Position numbers and translations under genes: made by a program
From: Viscum album
Lineage: Eukaryota; Streptophyta; Magnoliopsida; Santalales; Viscaceae
Reading direction: 5' to 3'
DNA length: 64,000 nt
Assembly: GCA_963277665.1 (NCBI GenBank)
Contig: OY728165.1
Coordinates: forward strand, 1,151,618,050-1,151,682,049
In this document: positions 14,111 through 26,755 of the stretch, one piece after another
How the letters are laid out: every line of letters starts with the position of its first letter
Position numbering within the stretch: position 1 is the stretch's first letter
The notes under the pieces: model-generated
What the model was told of the DNA's origin: nothing
The model's database searches: none
Seen by the model: only the letters and a program-made list of their open reading frames with translations

Positions 14111-15970
14111 TAGGATGTTGTAGTCCGAACTTCCACAAACTATGTTATTATAATCCCCCAAAATGGTGGTCATAAAGATATCTCTCAAAAAAAATTAAAT
14201 AGGTATAAGTAAATTATAAATATGATATATAAGTTATATTAATAGATTTTCCATCATAATGATCACAGTATGAGGCATTAAAGGAAGGATAAAAAATCGT
14301 CGTTTCTAGAGAAGGCAGTTCTCCATTCACAAAAATAGTACGTTTGTTTTACATTATATTGTAGTTTCTGTATGTGTAGATTGAAATCATTTCATAAAAA
14401 AATTCCAGTATTTTTAGGATAATAATTTTATTAAAAAATCATTTAGTAATAATAGATTAGAGGTTAGAGAATAAAAATAAAACTAAAAATTTTGAGGAAG
14501 TTTGTCATCTTTTTTTTGGGTAACTACAATTGCATTGCACCCAAGGGATTCCTTGGATTGATTTATTACCAAGGTGAATATTATAGGGTTAATGGAAGGA
14601 TTCTTAGTATCTATTTTGGAATATCATTATAAGATAAAGTGTCTTTAGAAGAATTAGGAAGAGGTAGGATAAGATGTATTTTTATATTGGATGTGGAGTG
14701 GAACTCTTGTTATATTTTTTAAAAATAATTCAATACAAGTTCTTTATAATTAACATGGATCCTATAATGTCACAAAAAATAGTATAAAAGTTTTTATAGG
14801 GTCAAAATATGTCTATAAAATAGATATATTATAGGATTATAGGTCATTTGGGCCATTATAATTAAGTTTTATTCCCTAATGAATCTTAATTCTTCATTCA
14901 TCATTGTAATTATTTTTATTTACAATAACTAAGTATGTTGTTTAAAAATAATTATTTATCATTATTAGAAAATATAAATTATTATTTTTATAATTATGGA
15001 ATCCATTTTTCTATGCTCTTATAATTTAAGTGGAAAAATTAATTTAAATTTAATCATGAAGACGGGGTGACTATGCCAGATTTTAATGTAAAAATGATCA
15101 AAAGGATCGTACATTTCTATAGTAAAATTTAACATGAAATTGATACCAATGACCCAAATCGGATTCATTTAGAAATATACAATATCATTAAACACAATAA
15201 AAATAAAAATATAATTTTCCTCATGAATAAATCAGATTAAAAATATTTGTGAACTAAAATTCATGAATTTTTTGTATTCATTAAAAAAAAGATACATCAC
15301 AAATAATACTAAAAAATTAACCATAAAAAAACATTTATGTTCCTCATTAAAATATCAATTTAATTTTGAAATAAATATTCTATTAAATTTTAATAAATTT
15401 TAAAAAATAGGGCCTCCATTAAAAGGTGGTTAAAATTAATTGATAAAAAATTATGTTTTATGTATAAAATTGGATTTTATATAATCTTATTCTTATCAAA
15501 TAAACTGGATAAATTTAACAAAAATTATATTTCATATTATATATATATATATTAAATTAATGTCACTCAATAATTTTAATTACTTTAATTTGATAGGGTA
15601 AAAAACATTGTGAGAATAAAAATAGATTTATATAAAATATTCCCATTATTTTCAATTGGATCTTATATTTATTTCTAATTAATACATCAAAAATTAATTC
15701 ATATTATATTTGTAGGTAATATATTTTCAAAATTTATTTAATAACATAAATAACTTCTAATTTCATGTCTATGTAATAGTATATAATATTAAATAATAAT
15801 ATTTTAATAATATATTATTGTTTAGTAAATCATGGTCTTGACTGTAATGCCAGATATTGAAGAAAGTCATGGTGGCATATGCCACGTGATAACTCAGTGG
15901 CACTTGAATTCCAATAGTAAAAATATATATATATTTAAAATATTAAATATTTTAAAATTTTGAATGACAT
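14111..15970 (+). repeat. Long direct repeat Y, copy 2
   Basis: This is the second copy of the repeat at 8,581-10,450. It includes GTAGTCCGAAC near 14,121, TTCCTTGGATTGATTTAT near 14,550, GTCAAAATATGTCTA at 14,801, GACGGG at 15,061, TTGATACCAATGACCC near 15,140 and ATAACTCAGTGG near 15,889. No coding potential is visible. Confidence 0.65.
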
Positions 15971-17954
15971 TATAATCTCTCACTCTCTTGGGGTAGCGTG
16001 TCATAGTCTCTATCAACTACAATATTATAATTATAGATTTTTATGTTGATGTTTTCAATGTTTTTAGATATTGGATTGATATAATGGAATTTTGATATTA
16101 TGTTCGGACATGATTTTCACCTTGGATGATGCACATGATGTTTGAATTTATGATTTTTTGGATATATAACTTAGCATGTTAGAAAACTATCATTTACTAA
16201 TTTGACTCCTGGCACACAATTAAATGATATGTCACATGCATCATATATTATCATATATGATACAAAAAACATATAGTGGATTACTAGTGGGTTTTTTATT
16301 AATATCGATAACTTCTATAGTTCAATGTTTAATTAAATATTTTTATTATATGATCAGGTATATGAAATTAGATAAATTTCACTCACATTGAATGACAATT
16401 ATATTTATCTTCATTTGTTGAATGCTCATTTTTATCTTCATTGAATATTTTATTGGTGAATGCGACATTGTTTCTTGGAATATGGGATAAGTTGAAACAA
16501 TTTTAGGTCATTAAGTCTTATCGTTATATTCTGGGGAACCCCCAATGGGTTGTTAATTTTCAGGTTTATTAATTATATATGCCTATTAGTACCTAGGTGT
16601 ATTTGACTACTTAAAATGATATGAAGCTCGACAAAACCAAAATTAGTTAACATGTTTAACCTGTTAAGTAATGGAATTAGTATCTATCAATTGAGTTTAC
16701 CATATTGGTTATGATATTAAATGTTCTTTTAATAACTAATATGATTATAATAGGATTAAGAAATTACCTATTCGAAAAACATTATTATTTTTATTTGGTA
16801 CATATCATTTGGTGGTGAGAAATGTATAGTGAGTTTCTATGTGTGGTATGATAAGAATTATGGTTATCTAATGTCCCCATAATAACTTATATAGTGTTTC
16901 CAAATTTATATTTGGATAACATTATACTTAACCAAGCTAGTGGATATTATTTTAATGGTTATAAATTATCAAGGTTGATTTATTTAAATATTTATGAACA
17001 AAACTGTGTTGGTATTCTTTGTGTATCAGTACCACATGTGGATGTTGTATGAGGACCAAATACCTTTTAGTCTATTGTTTTGGCATGAAATTTTTTATGA
17101 ATATAAGTCCCTCAATAGGTTTGTGGGCATATTGTATGCTATGGGATATAGAAGATGAAAAAAGGATAAACTTCTTATAATATGTAGATTTATATTAGAT
17201 TTTGCATTTTGGAAAGGAGGGAATCCAATAGACCTTATGATGTGATTGATTGTTTAATGATTTACGTTTTTTTTATTTTTTAAGGAATACCATTTTAGTG
17301 GTTTTACTGGGATTTCAGTTTTCCATTTAGGTGGGAAGAATAGGTTGTTGATTATAATTATGATAAATTCCAAATCGGGGGTACATGGAATTTTAGAATA
17401 TGATAATAGTATAATACTAAATATTAAACTAGAATAATTTCATGAGTGATTGAGTTGTGGTAATGAGGTTAGTTTCGAAGAGAAGCACTACTCGGGTGCT
17501 TGATCCTTTTAATATTGGATGGGATGCTGATAATAGTGAGAGATTGGGTGTGTCTACATGACTTGGAAAAGTTTTAGATGGTGGATATGCTTGTTTTTAT
17601 TTTTCCATGGGATTTATTACCAATTATTAAGAGGAATGAAGAGGGTAATTTTGAATCTTTGAATAGATCTATATAAATATCATGGTAAATTTTTATTACA
17701 GTGTTTTACAGGGATCATATTTTGTTGATGGTGTGTGTGAGAGAGATTTTGGGAGGTGTTTTTAAAATCATCCATCACTGTGAAGTATTGTGTTTGTGTT
17801 ATTGTATTTTGGATAAATTCTTTTTTACAGGAAGGAATGTGAATGAGGGAATGCACTGAATAGTTCGGCTATCTGGAAGATTGTGGTATTTTTTTGGATT
17901 TCAAGGAAACCCAATCTAATGTAGTAACACCTATTGAAATCGAGACGCAAGGCC

Positions 17955-18040
17955 TATTTTATGGAATCCTTACACTGGGGAGTGAAACATATTACGTTGG
18001 AGGATGTGGTCCTCAATTTATTTAAATTTTTGGGCACAAT
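17955..18040 (+). pseudogene. Possible plant mobile domain remnant
   Basis: One plus-strand frame reads HWGVKHITLEDVV followed by a G about eight residues later. Plant mobile domain proteins (PF10536-type) carry a conserved W-G-x-x-x-I-T-L-E-D-V-x-x-L core. The match is short, and the frames on both sides are broken, so this may be chance. If real, it is a very old fragment of a MuDR-type or retroelement-borne PMD gene, unrelated in position to the PMD gene at 43.9-48.4 kb. Confidence 0.25.
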
Positions 18041-21000
18041 GGTTTCCATTCATAGTTATTCATGAATGTGTGGTTGATGTTTTTGTGTTCATTCTCATAT
18101 GTCAGTAGTATAAACACTTCATGTCATTGTATTCAGTGATATAATGTGTGTGGCCTATAAAATGTGAATTTAAACTATGGTTTTATGATATGTAATGTCA
18201 TTAATGTGTGGGATTTGATATCCTGTGATTAAATGAATCTTATGAGGAGAGTGACTTGTGGATTCTATAGAACTTTTCAACGGACAGTTGATAAGGCATT
18301 TGGATGTTGTTGAGTTAGGGGATAAGATTTATTTGGTCACATATAAATATCATATTTTATATTTAGAAGTAATTTTTAAAGGATTTATGACGAAGGCATT
18401 GGGATTTTATGGTTTGTAGTGATACGATGGTGATTTGGATTACAGGCATGTTGATGATCCGAGCTAGAACATGATATATTTAAAAATAATAATATATCTC
18501 TTGATTGAGATGTGTTATAGTGGTAATATTATAAAAACCCATATTTTATGTTACATAAAACAATTTGAATTTGACTATCTTTTCTTGAAAGGTTCTTGGT
18601 GGATAAATTGGTTATTTTCTCATTCTAGATGATCTGGGATTTTTTGGAACATTATTGGTACCAGAATAGGGAATCTACTATTGGATATGAGTATAGTTAA
18701 TATCATAGTGATTTCATTTCTTGAAAAAATACATATTATTTATTTAAATAATTTTTTATTTTTATTCATTCATTTGATGATATATTTTCAATAGATAATT
18801 TGATTAAGATTCTAACACTATGGCTCACTACAAAATGAGAGGTTTTTCATTGGTGAGATGTAATCCTGTATTGGGTTCTTGGATATTGGGTGATCTTTTA
18901 AATGTGTTTTGGAATAAATTTTTTTTATCTACATAGTTTATTTTAATGTTACCTTAACCCCCTATTAAAACATGTAGAAAATAGTAGTGGGATCGTTTCT
19001 CTATCATGTGTCATTAGAAATAAATGGGGTAGTAGGAGGTGTTTCCAAACTCTTCTCTTTGTTGTGATTGATACTATCTCCAGCCGAGTAACTATAAGAT
19101 GTATAATAGGACACAATGCTTCTATGGTTTCATGAAAATGTAAATTTTGATTTGTACATTGATCCATATATCCTCAGAATTTATTTTATATTAATTTCTA
19201 AATTTATATATGTGTTGAGGGGGACCCCTTGGGGTCCATTTGGGGATATTTGGGCATAAACCATTGTCTCGGGTGGAACATAAGGGGTTTGTAGTTGGAA
19301 ATACCATATGAAACAATGTTTTTATGGAAACAATACAATAATTATTCCTTCATATAAAGGATGGAGTTTTTTTAAACAAAATACTTTACTCTATGTTTAC
19401 ATCATTTATTTAGAAATTACCATGTGGTTGAGTGCATCGGAAAACACTGCATGTGATAGAGACACGTTAATAATCTTTTCTGTGACCTATCCCCATCTGA
19501 ACCCATGAAATGTTGTAGTACTTGTCCAGACTCAATGTTTACATTGTCTATGTAAAAGTATATTTTTAGGTGTGTTTTTTAGATTATATTTAATGTACTC
19601 AGATGTAAATATTATATGATGGAGTGGTCCTTACTCTAGTAAATAAAACAGAGTTTCCATATGTTGAATGCTGAATAAAAACATGATAAGGGTCATACAA
19701 ATTATTTTAATGCATGGAATTTGATCATCATGGTCATAAATCTGTAGAGAATTATACTCTCTAAGGGTATTGAACACGAGAAGGGATTAATTGAGGATAA
19801 TAATTTTGGTGATGAGGCAAACCTAGAGTGACCTTGAATGGGGTTTGTCATGGGCCATCCACTTATGTGATTATTTCCATAAGATATTATCCCTTGGGTT
19901 GGATAAATGGGTCAGATATATACACCCAACTAGTGATAAATTGACATCTAAATGGGTTTTGGGATATCATTCAACTTTTTCTAATGTGGTGATCCACATG
20001 TATTGGGAAAGAATGTTTTATAATATAGATTATTCCTTGGGATGAGATATCCATACAGCATTGTGTGTTTCACTGTAACCATATTTCTAACAAAGGCTCC
20101 TAAGAGGGATGTCACCAATTGTGTTTTTACATAGAAAATAAATAGAGGAATTCAATTACATTAAAACTAATTTTATGGTTCACAAGATAGATTCCTCTAC
20201 AGTGGTATTTACCGTAAATTACCCTAGTTGGATGCCTCAACTACAGTGATTACCTCGGGACCCCTTATGGGTTCCCTCCATGTAATGAACCTATTTGGGT
20301 GAATTTTTTAATCTCTAATAATAGTATAAACTATCCCATTAAGACCCATCCAAATATTTTAGCCCGATGAGCTGTGGATAATGGTGAGGGTTTTTGTAAT
20401 TTAGAAAACCATTCCATTTTATATATTCTTTCATAGTGTTACTATTGATGCAATTATAGATTCTATTACAATCCTAATAAGACCCATTGAAAAGGAAAAA
20501 TGCGATGAAATGTTAATAATTGGACGCAAAGAGCTGACTCGTTGAATCTGACTATGAGAGTTTTATTTTTTGATGGAGATATTGGGGATTCCAAGGGGCG
20601 ATTTCTAGAATTTGTGTTTGGATATCATGTGTTAATTATACGATACAACATAGAAATTAAATTCAATATGTATTCCAAGAGAGTATCCAGTCATCTAGTT
20701 GTAGACTAAAATGATGAATTCAGGGGATATCGAGATTAGACAATGAGTCTATATGGGATTCATTTTATTCACCATCTATCTAATAAATTAAGCTCATCTA
20801 TGATACTACCATGAGGGTTAATGAGATTTTTATTATTGTAATGATTAATTTTTTACTAGTAGGGTAACACTAGAATCTAACCAATAGTCACTAATGATAT
20901 GACCCATACCTGAGGGGGTTTACTGGATCCAAGGATCTAAATGGTTATCATGATAATATGTAGTATGGAATTATGATTGTTGACTTCCCAAGATATACAT

Positions 21001-21840
21001 GATCGGACATCAATCCATTTATCATAGGTGATTTTAAATAGATATTTAACATTTTTAGGATTTGGATTTTTATCCTTGATTGTGAGATGCAGGTTGTTTA
21101 AAGATTATCTAGTGGGATTAAAAGGATACACCAATGGATATGGCTTTCATAATGGCACAAAGATAATATGAAGTGATTTTTGATATTGTGGAACTGACTG
21201 AAGATGGTTTGAATCAGTCTGGGTCATGGACCAAATATTTTATAGTTATTTTATTTTTTATTTTCTTTAGTAATTTTACATCTAGAATAGGTATATTTCA
21301 TGATCATGAACTTATGAATGATTTTTATAACTTCACCATTGAATGTGACAAATAGAGATTCATTTCTCGCTCCCTGAACCAGGGCCTTACTATTCCGAAA
21401 TACCCACCATCTTCTTTAAATTAAGCTCATAATATGGTCGTTAGGACGGAGGCCCAATATTTCATAATCATGAAGATCCACTTTTGTGGATTCTTATGAC
21501 CATCATGAATAAGTTCAACTAGAGTTTTGAGATTTGGTAGGTTTTGCATCTTGATATTTCTAGTATATACTAGTGTATTAATTATTAGTTTATTTATCGT
21601 TTATATATTTTCAGCCCAGTGGATGACTGATTGATGTGTATAACATAACTATTTGAGTCTGTATGTATTAATTAAATTTGGTTAATAAATATTATGTTTT
21701 AGTTTTTGATGTGTGTACTTTGATGGATTTTTGTAAATGATTTATGATGATTGGTTAATTTATTATTATTTTACACTTTGATACAATAGTTTAGACTCTC
21801 AACTGAAAAACATTACATCCCTAATGTAACGCTTATGAAT

Positions 21841-21860
21841 TTATATATATATATATATAT
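21841..21860. repeat. (TA)n microsatellite
   Basis: About ten TA units. It creates an artificial open frame (Tyr-Ile repeats) just downstream that should not be taken as a gene. Confidence 0.9.
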
Positions 21861-22289
21861 TTATTTATATGGAGTTATTTTGAGACCTTTAAATTTGATG
21901 GCACATGATTCTGAGGTATTGAGAGACTATAATGTAATTTTTCACTTTTTTAAGCTACATTATGTAAAAGTGGATGTGGTATTTTCTATATTTGGAACCA
22001 TTGATGTGATTGAATATATAATGACCCAATTGAGTTTAGAATTCCAGAATTCATCTACAAATGTCTTATGTTCGGCCAGCATGGGCCAAGAAGAAATTCT
22101 GGTTTTCATTCTTTTTCGAGAAAAGTAATAAAATAATTTAATATAATTATTTTGTTTTGTTTCTCACTTTTTAGTGGCAGATTATGACGTTGTGGGGTGA
22201 AAACCGGGCGATGATGATGTGCATCCATGAGGCTCATTAATGGATCATTAAACTCATAGAGTAACAATTCGTTAAAGACACATAATAGT

Positions 22290-24176
22290 TATAATGTCCC
22301 GATTCTGGAAGTCACCCAAAGGGTCCCTGTACTCAACTGGTCAAATGGACTCAAGCGAGTTTCCCCGAATACTTGATGTTACCGACTAGCAGCGATGGAC
22401 TTGGTGTCATAGTTGGGAAACTATGACCTCATTGGCAGTGTAAAACAATAGAAGTAAAATAAAATATACAATTGCGGAAGCAGTAATAATACATAGAAAA
22501 GTTAATAGTGAAATATTGGAAATAATAAACTAGAGGAAACACACACACACACATATATGATTCATGATACAAATGTCTATAAAAACAACAAAATAAATCA
22601 CAATACCGGAATAAAATGACTCTAAACCAAAGTATAAAAGAAATCAATGTAAATAAATCCTTACCATCGCAAGACATAGCTTGGTCCCATGCTCTCCTGC
22701 TCCACCGAAATGAAATTCCAGAAGTAGATGGATGCATTCCATTATCTATACCTGTAGCAATATAAACTGTTTCGGCCCAAATCCTGACCCAAAAAGGGTG
22801 TGAGACTAATCCCAGTAGGCTACCCGAAAATTATTTGTGCCTAAAAATAAGTAAATATATATGGCAAGAAATATGTAAAAGAGAAGTAAACAAGGAATTA
22901 CTCCATAGATAATAATTCCACAGATTAAAATAATTCAATTTCACATATCAAATATCTAACTAATCAAAGAAGTTATCGATATGGGATGTACACACAACCT
23001 ATCCCCTTTGGTTCTATTTTGAGTTTATAAAAAGACTCTCTGATGAAGCACCCATAGTCAATTCCCATTATAGTCAAAAGTAATTAATGAATCTCTGTGT
23101 AAGCTCACACAGTCAATTTCCCTTATATTCAAAAGTGGTTCAATACTCTTTGAGGAAGCTCACATGGTCAATTCCCCTTATAGTCTACTACACTAGGTTC
23201 TCACATCCCTGTGTAAGTCAAATGAGCATAGAAATGAAACATGTCCAATGTAATCCTCACCAAAAACATTGCTAAATATTTTACACAATATCATGCATGG
23301 AAGAAAAAATAATCACCCCATCCTACAGTACTAGGCTTGGGAAAATATCAATGCATCCTTACAGTCTAAACAGGACCAAACTGGATTAAACAGAACATGC
23401 ATGGAAGACATATCCAAAGCATAGAAATCAACACTATTCACATCCAATTAACCTCTACTCACGCATACCAGCATAGTAGGCAATTAACAGGGTTTAAAAT
23501 GTAAACACACAATACCCTGATCTAGGGTATTGGAAAAAATTACACTTATTACTCAATGAAATTCAACGTAAATGTACAATCAACCTACCTCAGTGTTGGG
23601 AGATCTCTATACGTGAACATTAATCCTTTAGTCAACAAATAACACCATAGATCAACAAAAAAATATTAAAAACGTTAAACTGATGAAATATCTTGAAAGA
23701 GTGGGAATCTTGAAACGAAGCTCTAGGATAATGAAAATAATACCAAGTCGATCCCAATACAACCGACGAAGATCAATTCATAGAAAATACGCTCGCTTGG
23801 GCAATCAGAGAAGATCAACGACTGTACAGGTTCTCTCGGATGATACCGAACTAGAATCAGGGTGTTTGGGTGATTAGACACGACTATGGTGAATTCAATG
23901 AAAAAAATAATGTACACAATGTGTAATTTATATGTACATGGCAAGTACTTGTCTTCACTGGACCCTATATTAAGCGGTCTCTAGGTCACCACACATAGTC
24001 GTCTGTATGGACACTACATGAGCAGAACCCGGCTACCCATGGTATCCGAGTATACTGTGTGTACTCATAATATACATGGCATGTAATTCAAAAATTTCCA
24101 AAATATCATATTTTCCTCAAAAATGACTAGAAAAGAACGAAAAACATGAAAAAAACGTTTCGGGTTCTTATAAACA
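22290..24176 (-). repeat. 3' LTR of the chromovirus
   Basis: On the minus strand the LTR begins TGTTTATAAGAACCCGA at 24,176, right after the polypurine tract, and appears to end AATCGGGACATTATA at 22,290 (expected CA, here TA). The two ends form an imperfect inverted repeat, as usual for LTRs. The length of 1,887 bp fits the family. A CA microsatellite lies near 22,537-22,553. The partner LTR was not found, so the left end is inferred from the terminal pattern alone. Confidence 0.6.
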
Positions 24177-24190
24177 TACCCCCTTAAAAG
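24177..24190 (-). promoter_or_regulatory. Polypurine tract of the chromovirus
   Basis: The minus strand reads CTTTTAAGGGGGTA immediately before the TG of the LTR. This is the plus-strand DNA primer site used in reverse transcription. It directly follows the end of the decayed pol frame. Confidence 0.7.
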
Positions 24191-24199
24191 AATTCATTT

Positions 24200-25769
24200 T
24201 CGAATTTCCCTAGCAAGGAGGCATAGAAGAAGAATCCTCAACCAACTCTAGCCACTATGATTGTACATCAGCTTCTCACTCCTAGGTCACTTCCTGTACT
24301 CACCCATGCTACCATAACACTCATACCATAGGAACAGACAGGACACATAGAACCATCGTATTTCGATAAAAAAACAGGATAAAAAGATCCTTGAATGAGG
24401 TGTCCACCTCAAAGTCATCATCATCAGGTTGAAAATTATGAGACATGTCTGAGAAGTAATTTCAAAGATGATAAACGTAGAAAATGTCATGCATATACCA
24501 TTACCTATGAGGTAATTGCAACTGATAGGAAACCAGACCAACTCTACCCAAAAACTCAATTGGCCCGACGTACCTCCATGAAAGCTTACCCTCTCTCCTA
24601 ATACTTCTATGTCCAAACCTTGGTGTGACATAAAGAAAAACATGACCCCTTACCTCGAACCCTAGAGGTCATCTCCTCTGATCACTAGAAGACTTCTGTC
24701 GAGACTTTGAAATATCTATCCTCTTCTAAATCCACTCTTTCTACTCTATGGTCTTTTGGACAGGACGATATCCAAGCATAGCTGCCTCTCCTACCTCTAG
24801 AAAACTTAAGGGTGAACAGCATGACCTACCATACAAATCCTCATAATGATCAATCTTAATAGTTTCTTGAAAACTATTATTGCATGAAAACTCCAGAAGA
24901 TGTATTTGATTCTCCCACAAACCTCAAAAAATCTAAGATGCATGCATGAAGAATGTCTTTAAGCACCTAAATCATATGCTTAGACTGTCCATTTGTTTGG
25001 GGATGGTATGCTTTACTCAGAAGTTCCAGTGTACCCAAAGCCTTTTGAAGCCCCTTCTAGACCCGAGAAGTAAAATGTGCATCCCTATCAGAAAAAATGG
25101 CATGTGGAATACAATGTAGTCATACAATCTCTTGAATGTACAACCTTCTAAACTCATCAAAACTAAAGGACTCCCTGATCGAAAAAATGTTAAAAACCAT
25201 CAATAGTTTGTCAATGACATCCAAAAAAACATCATTCCCTCAAGGTGACCTCAACATACCTACCACAAAATCCCTCATGACATCATTCCACTTCCAATCA
25301 TAAATGGGTAACTGATTAAAAATCCATGCTGGTCACTGATGCTCGGCCTTCACCTGCTGACAAGTGGAACTCCTCATAATAACACCAGCAACATCCCTCT
25401 TTATCCCTAGCCACCAATAATGGGGGTGTAGATCACGAGACCTCGTTGTGACAACATGATGAACTTCCCAAACTGAGGAATGAAACTACGAAATCAGGTT
25501 CTCCTATATTTCTGCTGACATCCTTATGCACCAATGAAAATGGAAGATCTCATCCTCACATATAGTCTATCTAGGAAAAGGGTCCTCTCCTGACACACTA
25601 TCCCGTATGACGAGGCCTTCAGAATCTGATAGCTGCCTCATTCTCACTTGATCAAGAAGAGTAGAGGTAATAGCTACGTAAGAATGATATGTCTGCCCCT
25701 TCCTATCATGCACCTCCAAATGAATCTCAGAGAACAGATCCATAAGCTTCCACTCCCTGCTAGCCACCT
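24200..25769 (-). pseudogene. Chromovirus integrase with chromodomain remnant
   Basis: Minus-strand frames carry, in order: the spacer after RNase H (SREWKLMDLFSEIHLEV near 25,750), the integrase zinc-finger end (STCQQVKAEH near 25,370), the catalytic stretch FSDRDAHFTS near 25,075, HPQTNGQSK near 24,990, the C-terminal barrel (KLSWRYVGPIEFLGRVGLV near 24,560) and a weak chromodomain (VLW, VQEVT, EADVQS near 24,310-24,240). The third catalytic acid (normally E in GQSE) reads K, and several stops and frameshifts are present, so the enzyme is dead. A working copy would insert the element DNA and target it to chromatin through the chromodomain. The family match is clear; exact ends are approximate. 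Confidence 0.85.
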
Positions 25770-26754
25770 GAACTGCATGTATCTGAGTCTTCCTGCTGAG
25801 TGAATTAGCTAATGATTAGCCTTTACCGGGTGAGTAGCCAAGCTCAATGTCAAAAGGATGAAGTTACTCGACCCACCTTCCCTTTTTAAAATTCAATTAA
25901 TGATAAGTGAAGATATACTAAAGACTTTTGTGGTCTGTGAAAACTAGAATATTCTCTTCCCAAAGATAATGCCTCCAACAGAATAAGGCATGCACAAAAA
26001 TAGCCAACTAGGGATCATGTGTCTAGTAATTCCTCTCATGTGGCTTCAAATTCCGAGACCCATATGTAATGAATAATTCTCCAGGAATAATCATTTCTCC
26101 CATATCGATACCTGATGCATCATAATACATAGTGTATCTCTTTACCAACTCTGGAAAAACTAGTATCAGTGTTGAATTCATCATACCTTTCAATTAATGA
26201 AAGAAAAAGTCACAAGAATCTGACACGCAACTAATTGTAACTGGGCCTCATGTACATTTTCGAGAACACCAAGGCTCATAAAAGCTGATCAAAGATATCA
26301 TCAATCCATGTAAATGGATTTCGGTTCTTGACAGTCAACTATTTCAACTTCCGATAATCAACACAATGCCTGATGGTACCATCTGCCATTTTCACAAATA
26401 GGACCAGTGAACCCAATAGAGAAGTAATTGGTCGGATGAAACCCTTTTCCTAAAACTCTGACAACTACTTCTTGAGCTCTTGAAACTCTGGTGAAGCCAT
26501 CCTATAAAGTGGAATGGACATCGGGGCCGCTCCTGGCACAAGCTCCATAGAAAATCCTACCTCTCGCTCTGGAGGAAAACCTGAAAGTTCCACTTGGAAG
26601 ACATCCCAAAAATGAACCTCCACTATAGGAAAGTCTATCTATGAAGTCCCCTAGTCATCCAAATATAGACTTGCAATTAGGGATGTAACTCCTCCCAACC
26701 CATGATTCTTGGGTCCCGCTCGGCTCACCTGGACATCCCATTCACACTTATGAA
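25770..26754 (-). pseudogene. Chromovirus RT-RNase H with catalytic core deleted
   Basis: The minus strand shows the RT start (DGT near 26,380, then [21 protein letters not shown] near 26,285, then a decayed SGYHQLRVR-like piece) and the RNase H end (VFTDHKSL near 25,915). Only about 350 bp separate FDQL from TDHKSL; intact relatives need far more, because the fingers and palm with the YxDD motif and the first part of RNase H lie between. The catalytic core has therefore been lost by internal deletion. In-frame stops are also present. The RT beginning upstream of position 26,376 is duplicated at 38,144-38,523. Confidence 0.8.
26376..26754 (-). repeat. Duplicated 379-bp chromovirus segment, left copy
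   Basis: These 379 bp are nearly identical to 38,144-38,523 (380 bp), with about 15-18 differences by eye. The segment starts with GTACC, the presumed target site of the Athila element, and ends where the truncated 5' LTR begins. It encodes the pre-RT/RT start of the chromovirus on the minus strand. The Athila element therefore sits between two copies of its own target region. Confidence 0.9.
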
Positions 26755-26755
26755 A

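Larger units (their letters stand above)
15971..22289. other. Decayed AT-rich DNA, no gene confirmed
   Basis: In 6.3 kb I found no intact gene. The longer open frames (for example 21,835-22,128) start in or beside a TA microsatellite and look random. One short stretch at about 17,960-18,035 resembles a plant mobile domain motif and is listed separately. The region ends at the terminal repeat of the chromovirus. Confidence 0.5.

Noticed and set aside
21835..22128. 97-residue plus-strand open frame as a gene
   Set aside because: It begins in a TA microsatellite (Tyr-Ile repeats) and matches nothing recognisable.
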